Position numbers and translations under genes: made by a program | Assembly (NCBI GenBank): GCA_021107195.1 | Contig: JAIOTF010000389.1 | Location: 1-5,205 of the forward strand | Direction: 5' to 3' | Length of the DNA: 5,205 bases | Source of the DNA: Anaerolineaceae bacterium | GTDB taxonomy: Bacteria; Chloroflexota; Anaerolineae; Anaerolineales; Anaerolineaceae | Shown here: positions 1-5,205 of the stretch, piece by piece | How positions within the stretch are numbered: the stretch's first letter is position 1 | Layout of the letters: each line of letters starts with the position of its first letter | The notes under the pieces: generated by a model | What the model was told of the DNA's origin: nothing | The model's input: the letters and a program-made list of their open reading frames with translations, nothing else | The model's database searches: none

Positions 1-1
1 A

Positions 2-7
2 TATAAT
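2..7 (+). promoter_or_regulatory. possible -10 box (TATAAT) upstream of the aminotransferase
   Basis: The hexamer TATAAT matches the sigma-70 type -10 consensus exactly. It would place a transcription start near base 14 and give a leader of about 70 bases before the aminotransferase start at 86. The -35 region lies outside the window, so the promoter cannot be confirmed, and such a hexamer can occur by chance in AT-rich DNA. Confidence 0.3.
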
Positions 8-35
8 AACCAACGCTTGATGAACAATACACTCC

Positions 36-63
36 CTCGCCTGCTCGCATCCCAGCAGGCGGG
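36..63 (+). repeat. GC-rich inverted repeat (leader hairpin) before the aminotransferase
   Basis: CGCCTGCT at 38-45 is repeated as its exact reverse complement AGCAGGCG at 54-61, around an 8-base loop. The stem extends outward by a T-G pair (37/62) and a C-G pair (36/63), giving ten pairs. No run of T follows, so it is not a typical intrinsic terminator. It ends eight bases before the ribosome binding site at 71-75. It could be a leader structure affecting translation, an attenuator remnant, or the tail of an upstream unit. No known riboswitch was recognised. Confidence 0.45.
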
Positions 64-70
64 CTTAATG

Positions 71-75
71 AAGGA
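71..75 (+). promoter_or_regulatory. ribosome binding site that sets the aminotransferase start at 86
   Basis: AAGGA lies ten bases before the ATG at 86. The earlier in-frame starts (TTG at 17, ATG at 20 and 68) would add residues that read through the leader hairpin and do not resemble the family N-terminus. The family-like segment (TYPIPMVPGPVSVPP) begins just after the ATG at 86. Confidence 0.65.
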
Positions 76-85
76 AAAAATATCC

Positions 86-1171
86 ATGCAAACCTATCCC
101 ATCCCCATGGTTCCCGGTCCAGTCAGTGTTCCGCCCCAAATCCTGAAAGCCTATCAGATCGATTTTGGCTCAGGTGACCTGGAACCCGAGTTCCTTGAAC
201 TGTATAACCGCACCGAAACTGATCTGCAACAGCTGCTTGGCACAAAACAAAGCGTCGTCATCCAGACTGGCGAAGGCATGATCGCCCTGTGGGGTGCGCT
301 GAAAAGCTGCCTGCTGCCCGGTGATCGGGTGTTATCCATCGCCACAGGTGTCTTTGGTCACGGCATCGCCGATATGGCCAAATCGCTGGGCGCAGTGGTC
401 AAGACCTATGATTTCCCCTACAACCAGACCATCTGCGATTGGGAAAACATTGAAAAGGCCATCATCGAATTTAATCCTAAAATGATTACCGCCGTGCACT
501 GCGAAACCCCCTCCGGCACATTGAATCCCGTCGAGCGGCTCGGCGAGCTGAAATTCCGTCATCAGGTGCCCCTGCTGTACGTCGATGCCGTGGCCAGCGT
601 TGGCGGCGCCCCGGTCCTGGCCGACGCGTGGCATATTGACCTCGCCCTGGGCGGCTCGCAAAAATGCCTGTCCGTCCCCCCGGCGATGGCCTTTCTGTCC
701 GTCAGCCAGCGTGCCTGGGAGATCATCGAAGAAGTCAACTATCTTGGCTATGATGCCCTCAAGCCTTTCCAGAATGCCCAGGAAACTTTCTATTTCCCCT
801 ACACCCCCTACTGGCACGGCATGGCCGCCCTCAACGCCGGCGCAGAGCTGATCCTCGAAGAAGGTCTCGAAAACAGTATCGCCCGCCATGCAGAAGTGGC
901 CGCCCACTGCCGTCAGCGCATCGAAGACATGGGCTTGTCGCTCTTCGTCGAAAAAGGCGCCATTCCCTCCCCCACCGTTACCGCCGTCAATATGCCCGAA
1001 AACATGCCCTGGGGTGAATTGAACGCCGCCCTGCGCCGGCGCGGGATGGTCGTCGGAGGCAGCTACGGCCCGCTGCACGAGAAAGTTTTCCGCCTCGGAC
1101 ACATGGGCTCCCAGGCAGAGATGAAACTGGTCAACCAGGCCCTGGATGTATTGGAAGAAGTGATCAAATAA
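86..1171 (+). CDS. class V PLP-dependent aminotransferase (alanine-glyoxylate / serine-pyruvate type)
   Basis: Predicted soluble cytoplasmic enzyme of 361 residues, the usual length for the family. It would move an amino group from a small amino acid (alanine or serine in characterised relatives) to a 2-oxo acid such as glyoxylate or pyruvate. Landmarks in order: the N-terminal PGP motif (10-12); a phosphate-binding turn TGEG at 61-64; GVFG at 88-91, with Phe90 where many relatives carry a PLP-stacking Trp; HCETPSG at 138-144; Asp167 in VDAVAS, expected to contact the PLP pyridine nitrogen; Lys193 in GSQKCL, the expected Schiff-base lysine; and FRLGHMG at 335-341, whose Arg336 should bind the substrate carboxylate. 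All key residues are present, so it looks active. Substrate cannot be set from sequence: pyridoxamine-pyruvate and 2-aminoethylphosphonate aminotransferases belong to the same fold group. The gene is much richer in G+C than the membrane-protein genes downstream, and no clear terminator follows it. Confidence 0.95.
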   Translation: MQTYPIPMVPGPVSVPPQILKAYQIDFGSGDLEPEFLELYNRTETDLQQLLGTKQSVVIQTGEGMIALWGALKSCLLPGDRVLSIATGVFGHGIADMAKSLGAVVKTYDFPYNQTICDWENIEKAIIEFNPKMITAVHCETPSGTLNPVERLGELKFRHQVPLLYVDAVASVGGAPVLADAWHIDLALGGSQKCLSVPPAMAFLSVSQRAWEIIEEVNYLGYDALKPFQNAQETFYFPYTPYWHGMAALNAGAELILEEGLENSIARHAEVAAHCRQRIEDMGLSLFVEKGAIPSPTVTAVNMPENMPWGELNAALRRRGMVVGGSYGPLHEKVFRLGHMGSQAEMKLVNQALDVLEEVIK

Positions 1172-1250
1172 ATGTATCATCTCAAAAAATAGGCGCAAAA
1201 AGAAGCTGAACCCTTTTAATTTTTGTAAAAAGCAAGTAAACTAAGAATAT

Positions 1251-1481
1251 ATGTTAGACAACCTTGACCTGAGCGCCATACAAGACGAAAACGCACGCGA
1301 ATTGATCCAGCGGCTTCTGAACCTGATTGAGGAGTTATCTGCGGACTTACGAGACGCTCAAGCCGAAAATCAGCGTTTGCGCAATGAAGTCAACCGGTTG
1401 AAAGGGGAGCAAGGCAAACCGAAGATCAAAGGGAATACGCCAAAAACAAAGCCAAGAAAGATAGCTTATTATTGGTGCTGA
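1251..1481 (+). pseudogene. N-terminal fragment of IS66-like transposase
   Basis: The frame opens with ATG at 1251 and encodes 76 residues. Residues about 10-52 form a charged, leucine-rich helix (ENARELIQRLLNLIEELSAD onward, then AENQRLRNEVNRLKGEQGK) typical of the coiled coil at the start of IS66-family transposases. A basic, proline-rich linker follows (KPKIKGNTPKTKPR, about 56-69), as expected before the catalytic domain. After that the reading turns into IAYYWC and stops, which does not look like family sequence. The zinc-binding region and the first catalytic aspartates are absent. No strong ribosome binding site precedes the ATG (only AAGAA nearby). It could yield a short coiled-coil peptide if expressed, but it is best read as debris of a transposase gene. 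Confidence 0.75.
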
Positions 1482-1768
1482 AATATCCTGAACTGCCTTT
1501 GCATAACAATGCGTCGGAACTGGAGGTGCGGCAGCGCGTACGCAAACGGGATGTCAGTTTTGGGCCGCGCACTGAGGATGGAGTACACGCCTGGGATACT
1601 TTCGCGACCCTGGCGGAGACAGCCAAAAAGCTGGGCGTCAGTTTCTATCGCTACCTGCATGATCGCATTTCAGATGATAACCAGATTCCACCGTTGGCTG
1701 ACTTGATTATGAAACATGCTAAAGATCTCGATTTGGGCTGGTCTTTTTCCTCTACCCCTAATTATTGA
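1436..1768 (+). pseudogene. C-terminal fragment of IS66-like transposase
   Basis: This piece is in a different frame from the N-terminal fragment (+2 relative to it). Family-like reading begins about 1436 with YAKNKAKKDSLLLVLKYPEL and continues to the stop at 1766-1768. PLHNNASELEVRQR matches the IS66 C-terminal signature built on PL.NN..E, which carries the last acidic residue of the DDE triad. RKRDVSFGPRTEDG, ETAKKLGVSFYRYLHDRI and a tail ending STPNY follow, so the natural C-terminus seems intact. An in-frame TTG/GTG at 1472/1475 could act as a start, but the product would lack the rest of the active site. The frame is open upstream of 1436 too, but there it overlaps the other fragment and is not family-like. 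Confidence 0.75.
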
Positions 1769-1773
1769 GAGGA
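1767..1773 (+). promoter_or_regulatory. ribosome binding site of the GT87 gene, overlapping the transposase stop codon
   Basis: GAGAGGA starts inside the TGA stop (1766-1768) of the transposase C-terminal fragment and lies 13 bases before the GTG at 1787, somewhat longer than the usual spacing. It is the best site near the start. The arrangement would allow ribosomes finishing the transposase fragment to restart on the glycosyltransferase. Confidence 0.5.
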
Positions 1774-1786
1774 TACACATAAAACC

Positions 1787-3076
1787 GTGAAACGTATTCA
1801 GGCTTTCAGGAATCAAATAAAGTCGATTTCTCTTTTTACTTGTTTGCTTATCATTTTTATGTTTGGTTACGGTTTGTTTTTTCTCTATCCAATTTTCTTT
1901 AATGAAGAATTGATGATGCAATTTCCTCACTATTTACCAGGTAAACCCCTGATAGGTGTTGATTTGAGGCAAATGTTGAGCTATAGTCATTCCTGGTTTG
2001 TAGAGAAACAAACACCATATATTGGCGAAAATTTGTACCCGCCCTTTGCGACTTTTTTCTTTACCACATTAATATTTCTGCCATTTAGGACTGCTTATAT
2101 CCTGACATCTTTTGGTACTTTGTTTGCATTTGCGCTGACCACATTTATTATTCCTTTCCAGATATTGAAGGATCAATTAGAGGCACTGCAGATAGTGTTT
2201 CTGATATTTGTAATGGGACTTTTCTCTTATGGATTGCATTTTGAAATAGAAAGAGGGCAATTCAATCTCATCGCATTTTCTTTTGCCTGTGCAGCAATTT
2301 TTCTGTTTCACAAGAAACCGAAAAATAGAATCCTGGCCTATATTTTGATAAGCCTTTCTATTCAATTAAAGGTATATCCAGCTATTTTCGTGTTTCTGCT
2401 TGTTGATGATTGGATCGATTGGCGAAGAAACTTCAGACGATTTATTATTTTGGGTTTAGTAAATATAGCTTTTCTCTTTATGTTGGGGTGGAACTATTTT
2501 GTAGATTTTGTTAATGCGATTCAAAGGCAGATGAGAACGCCTGGAATTTGGATAGGAAACCATTCTGCGAAATCTTTTGTTACTATACTGGTAGAGAAAA
2601 TTTCACAAAGGAATTTATCGGGATATTTCTGGTGGATCGAAGAGTATTCAAATGTACTTGAATCGGTTTTGGTAGGCATTATCATTCTTGGTTTTTTGAT
2701 AATGATATTGTGTTATTATCGCAAAGGAGCAAAGGGATTTCAGCCGGAGGTTTTTCTTGTTTCGGTTACAACGGCGCTTATGCTGCCTTCCGTAAGTCAT
2801 GATTACACCTTGCCTTTGCTATCAGCTCCAGTTTTACTATACGTAGGGAAATGCTTTTGTATAGAAGAAGAAAAAGGCATTTTTAGTAAAGCCTTGATTA
2901 GTTTATTGTTTTTCTTTTATATCAGCACTTTATTCTCTTACACTAATAAGACTATTTTATTGCAGAACAATTTTCCTGCCATCTTCATGATTTTTTTGAT
3001 AGTTGTGTTCTTGGAAATGGTTTCTCAGATGGCAAAATATTCTAATGATTCAAAGAATAGCGCTTGTAGAGATTAA
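1787..3076 (+). CDS. GT87 / DUF2029-type polytopic membrane glycosyltransferase
   Basis: Integral membrane protein of 429 residues, close to the usual family length, with about ten hydrophobic helices (roughly 14-36, 86-98, 101-124, 134-152, 158-175, 182-206, 216-236, 292-311, 340-356, 367-386, 395-412). Family members with known function are GT-C enzymes that transfer a sugar, often mannose, from a polyprenyl-phosphate donor on the outer face of the membrane. Supporting marks: Asp59 in IGVDLRQ in the first external loop, the position of the expected catalytic acid; YPPF at 84-87; ERGQFN at 155-160; LKVYPA at 194-199; and SHDYTLPLL at 337-345 near the C-terminal helices. The start is GTG at 1787; the next ATG (residue 25) would cut the first membrane helix and drop the basic N-terminus. 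The gene is strongly A+T-rich and sits 18 bases after a transposase remnant, in the same frame. A second GT-C-like gene follows 84 bases later. The family call is confident; the sugar and acceptor are unknown. Confidence 0.88.
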   Translation: MKRIQAFRNQIKSISLFTCLLIIFMFGYGLFFLYPIFFNEELMMQFPHYLPGKPLIGVDLRQMLSYSHSWFVEKQTPYIGENLYPPFATFFFTTLIFLPFRTAYILTSFGTLFAFALTTFIIPFQILKDQLEALQIVFLIFVMGLFSYGLHFEIERGQFNLIAFSFACAAIFLFHKKPKNRILAYILISLSIQLKVYPAIFVFLLVDDWIDWRRNFRRFIILGLVNIAFLFMLGWNYFVDFVNAIQRQMRTPGIWIGNHSAKSFVTILVEKISQRNLSGYFWWIEEYSNVLESVLVGIIILGFLIMILCYYRKGAKGFQPEVFLVSVTTALMLPSVSHDYTLPLLSAPVLLYVGKCFCIEEEKGIFSKALISLLFFFYISTLFSYTNKTILLQNNFPAIFMIFLIVVFLEMVSQMAKYSNDSKNSACRD

Positions 3077-3149
3077 CATTTCGATAATATTCGTGTTTTG
3101 AGCGAAAATTTCTTTTGAAGAAATCAAATTTAAACTAAATATTCCAGAC

Positions 3150-3155
3150 AAAGGA
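3150..3155 (+). promoter_or_regulatory. ribosome binding site of the 632-residue membrane protein gene
   Basis: AAAGGA with five bases before the ATG at 3161 is well placed and fixes this start. The 84-base gap from the preceding gene shows no GC-rich terminator, so the two genes may share a transcript. Confidence 0.6.
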
Positions 3156-3160
3156 TTTCG

Positions 3161-5059
3161 ATGCATAGTTATCAAAAAATTAAGCCAGCACTACTTACCA
3201 TTTTTCTGGTGTTTATTTTGTTTGCTATCATCATTGCAATTTTGAGTATGAACCCAGTTTTTTTAAGAAGGATTGGGATTCCGCTGCGTTTCGGCTTTAC
3301 TCTTGTTTTTCCTGCTTTGCTTATCGTTTTCAGTGCTGTTCTCTGCTTGCCGAAACATTGGGGGAAATGGATTGCGATTGCGATAGTTTCCATTACGTTT
3401 TCGCTTCCTTTGGTCGGTGTGTGGGCCAGTGGAATGACTGATAGTTACATTCTTAGCGGTATGCTGCCTCTGGTAGATGCGGGGGCTTATTATGCCAATG
3501 CGATGCAGTTCCCGCAGACAGGCGTTTTTTCTGATTTTGCGTCACGCCGGACGCTTTTTAATGGTCTTTTGGTTGGATTGGCCTCTCTTTCAGACTATAA
3601 CCTGGTGCAGATTCAATCGGTATTGATTGTTATGGCTGCTCTGGCTTACGCTTTGATGGCTATAAAATTACTGGATTTTCTTCATCCAATTTCGGTCGCT
3701 ATAGCGCTGGTTGTGATCTTTTTATATTACCGCAGGTTTTCAGGGGCGATTTCAAGCGAGATTCTGGGGTTTACATTAGGCATGCTAGGCTTTTTCTTTC
3801 TTTGGAGTAGCATAAGGGGAAAGAAATTGTCGGGCTGTCTGGTGGGGTTATTCCTGACGGGATTGGCACTGCTGGCACGCGCCGGGGCCTTCATTGTCCT
3901 GCCGATGATCTTTCTATGGGGAATCATTTATCTACGCAGCAAAGAGACTTCAATCTTCATATTTGTGCTCGTGTCCATCGTTCCGTTGTTGGCTGCATAC
4001 CTGATCAATAAATGGATATTCATTGCTTTTGGGTTAGCAGAAGGCGTTGCTTTTTCCAATTATTCTTATTCTCTCTATGGCCTTGCAAAGGGTGGAGCTT
4101 ACTGGACGCAGATTTTTGAAGATCACCCTGAATTGGTGGATTTACCAAATAAAGAGCAGACCAAGATAGCCTACGAACTGGCGATAAAGCTGATTATAGT
4201 TGAACCCACGCAGTTCCTGGCAGGTATTTTTCACGAGTGGAAAATGTTCTTTTCTGAAACATATTATGGTATCTGGTCTTTCATCAGCCCGCAGCCATTG
4301 CAGGCTGCTTATAAAAGCCTTCCTATGCTTCTGGCGCATATTGGTCTGTATGGCTTGAGTTTGGCCGGGATTTTCCGCTATATCAGGAAACCAAAATGCG
4401 CTTATTGTGCTTTCTCAGTTTTTACCTTTGTGGGATTTTTGCTGTCTGTGCCGCTTGCTCCGCCGTCCCACGCTTTCGGACTGCGCGTTTTTGCGGCGAG
4501 CATCTGGGTATTAGGGTTGTTGCCAGCCATTGGTCTGGATAATCTCATCCCCGATAAATGGAGGAAAACAGCGCCAGCAGAAAGCGGTTTTCATTATCAG
4601 GTACGGGGGGCCGCCCTAGGCCTCGCAAGTGTGATTGTGATCCTCATCTGTATCGGTCCGCTGATTGCTTCCCGGCCAGATGATAGCAGGCTCCCTCCGG
4701 TTTTTGATGCGAATCTGTGTAGTGAAGAGGAAGTAAGTATTTTATTGCCATATCATCCACAATCTATAGTAACAATCGAGCGCGAAGATACATTTTTTCT
4801 GGATGGTCGTTCTCGTTATCATCAAGGGCGTTTTATGCGTAATCTGCATGATATGGCTGCGATTGAGTATGTTGACGATTTTGGGTTATTTGCTTCCCCC
4901 TTTGTGATCCTCCCGGCGATTCAATACGAAAGCGGAGAGCAGATTCTTCTGGTCGGGCAACGGAATGAACTGCCAGATGAATCTGGCGTGTTCATTGTTT
5001 GTGGAGAAAAAAGAGGCAGTATGAATATTTATGAAATAGCCGGTCGGGGGCAGCCATAA
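3161..5059 (+). CDS. GT-C-like polytopic membrane protein with extracytoplasmic C-terminal domain, function unknown
   Basis: 632 residues. About eleven or twelve hydrophobic helices fill residues 9-503 (for example 9-30, 43-63, 69-89, 150-170, 176-190, 197-216, 224-258, 264-290, 387-405, 413-432, 441-459, 484-503), followed by a soluble tail of about 129 residues. After the third helix comes MLPLVDAGAYYANAMQFP (101-118). An Asp followed shortly by paired Tyr in the first large external loop resembles the catalytic loop of GT-C enzymes (ArnT/PMT-like, GT39). Asp106 is the candidate catalytic residue and Glu200 in ISSE is another membrane-edge acid. A soluble segment at about 310-345 lies between helices. 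The tail has only two cysteines, Cys520 in NLCSEEE and Cys614 in IVCGEK, which could form a disulfide if it is outside the membrane. The preceding GT87 gene suggests a shared role in surface-glycan assembly. It could instead be a non-catalytic membrane protein such as a polymerase or flippase-like partner. I do not recognise a named family with certainty. Confidence 0.85.
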   Translation: MHSYQKIKPALLTIFLVFILFAIIIAILSMNPVFLRRIGIPLRFGFTLVFPALLIVFSAVLCLPKHWGKWIAIAIVSITFSLPLVGVWASGMTDSYILSGMLPLVDAGAYYANAMQFPQTGVFSDFASRRTLFNGLLVGLASLSDYNLVQIQSVLIVMAALAYALMAIKLLDFLHPISVAIALVVIFLYYRRFSGAISSEILGFTLGMLGFFFLWSSIRGKKLSGCLVGLFLTGLALLARAGAFIVLPMIFLWGIIYLRSKETSIFIFVLVSIVPLLAAYLINKWIFIAFGLAEGVAFSNYSYSLYGLAKGGAYWTQIFEDHPELVDLPNKEQTKIAYELAIKLIIVEPTQFLAGIFHEWKMFFSETYYGIWSFISPQPLQAAYKSLPMLLAHIGLYGLSLAGIFRYIRKPKCAYCAFSVFTFVGFLLSVPLAPPSHAFGLRVFAASIWVLGLLPAIGLDNLIPDKWRKTAPAESGFHYQVRGAALGLASVIVILICIGPLIASRPDDSRLPPVFDANLCSEEEVSILLPYHPQSIVTIEREDTFFLDGRSRYHQGRFMRNLHDMAAIEYVDDFGLFASPFVILPAIQYESGEQILLVGQRNELPDESGVFIVCGEKRGSMNIYEIAGRGQP

Positions 5060-5205
5060 TCTTTAATTCTCACTAACTGACTTTAGTTTCGCTAAAAGCG
5101 ATGTAAAAACCGTAAAAAGCACCTTAGAAGTTCAATCTGCCGTCATGTGAGAATCGAAAAAAGGGAGGACTGGACACCAGCCATCCTATGTTATCTGAGA
5201 AAGCC
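5060..5205. other. 3' intergenic region, no supported gene
   Basis: A+T-rich just after the stop, with small hairpins only: ACTAA at 5071-5075 with TTAGT at 5082-5086, and an alternative CGCT/AGCG stem around AAA at 5091-5101. Neither is followed by a T-run, so no convincing terminator was found. From about 5161 the sequence has a GGAGG (5164-5168) and a later ATG at 5188, but their spacing of 19 bases is too long and only six codons remain before the edge. On the minus strand a frame is open from 5204 to a stop at 5124-5126 (26 codons), possibly the 3' end of a gene entering from the right; this is unproven. Confidence 0.4.

Larger units (their letters stand above)
1251..1768 (+). mobile_element. 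remnant of an IS66-like insertion sequence, internally deleted
   Basis: The span covers the two surviving pieces of one transposase gene in native order and orientation; the element ends are not resolved. I compared 1172-1250 with 1769-1850 for terminal inverted repeats and found no convincing pair. Right-hand non-coding sequence must be very short, because a glycosyltransferase gene starts 18 bases after the transposase stop. The element cannot move by itself since most of the catalytic domain is missing. It lies at the step between the G+C-rich aminotransferase and the A+T-rich membrane-protein genes. Confidence 0.75.

Noticed and set aside
17..85. Extended N-terminus of the aminotransferase from TTG at 17, ATG at 20 or ATG at 68
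   Set aside because: The earlier starts have no good ribosome binding site and the longer ones would translate through the leader hairpin. The added residues do not resemble the family, whereas the ATG at 86 has AAGGA ten bases upstream.
332..1198. Long open frame (about 288 codons) on the minus strand opposite the aminotransferase
   Set aside because: It is a shadow of the G+C-rich aminotransferase codon pattern. The product has low-complexity runs of Gly, His and Asp and no recognisable domain, while the plus-strand gene has every catalytic motif.
1196..1227. CAAAAA ... TTTTTG pairing as a terminator for the aminotransferase
   Set aside because: Six A/T-dominated pairs around a long unpaired loop make a weak hairpin, and it lacks a GC-rich stem.
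1172..1780. Imperfect inverted match ATGTATCATCTC (1172-1183) against GAGGATACACAT (1769-1780) as insertion-sequence ends
   Set aside because: Only 8 of 12 positions match without gaps, the segments are A+T-rich, and no flanking target duplication is visible. This level of match is expected by chance.
3108..3124. ATTTCTT / AAGAAAT hairpin between the two membrane-protein genes as a terminator
   Set aside because: The seven-pair stem has a single C-G pair and is followed by CAAATTTAAAC rather than a T-run. It is too weak to call, and the background here is A+T-rich.
5102..5119. Short tandem-like repeat GTAAAAAC / GTAAAAAG
   Set aside because: Two short A-rich copies only, which is within chance for this composition. 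It does not form an array and has no spacer structure.
5188..5205. Possible new gene start MLSEKA at the right edge
   Set aside because: GGAGG at 5164-5168 is 19 bases from the ATG, too far for normal use, and six codons cannot be assessed.

Overview
The window is 5.2 kb of bacterial DNA with every supported gene on the plus strand. I found no RNA gene, CRISPR array or phage gene. Gene content (a class V aminotransferase, an IS66-like transposase remnant and two large polytopic GT-C-type membrane proteins) would fit an environmental Chloroflexota (Anaerolineae-like) genome. That placement is a tentative impression from family resemblance; no marker gene is present to settle it.

Layout. Bases 1-85 hold a possible promoter -10 box, a GC-rich hairpin and a ribosome binding site. 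They lead into a complete PLP-dependent class V aminotransferase of the alanine-glyoxylate / serine-pyruvate type (86-1171). Bases 1251-1768 hold a broken IS66-like transposase: the N-terminal coiled-coil part and the C-terminal part survive, the middle (most of the catalytic domain) is deleted, and the two parts are in different frames. Eighteen bases after its stop, and in the same frame, begins a GT87/DUF2029-type membrane glycosyltransferase (1787-3076). After an 84-base gap comes a 632-residue membrane protein with GT-C-like features and an extracytoplasmic C-terminal domain (3161-5059). Bases 5060-5205 contain no gene I can support.

How they relate. The two membrane proteins are likely partners in building or decorating a cell-surface glycan, using polyprenyl-phosphate-linked sugars on the outer face of the membrane; this is inferred from family and adjacency. 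The aminotransferase is a soluble metabolic enzyme with no visible link to them. It is also much richer in G+C (45 of 60 bases in 601-660, against 18 of 60 in 2461-2520 inside the GT87 gene). The transposase remnant sits at this composition step, so the surface-glycan genes may have been acquired separately from the aminotransferase.

I did not find evidence for a wholly new biological system. The points most worth a second look are the structure of the transposase deletion, the in-frame and possibly translationally coupled start of the GT87 gene behind the transposase stop, and the uncharacterised second membrane protein.
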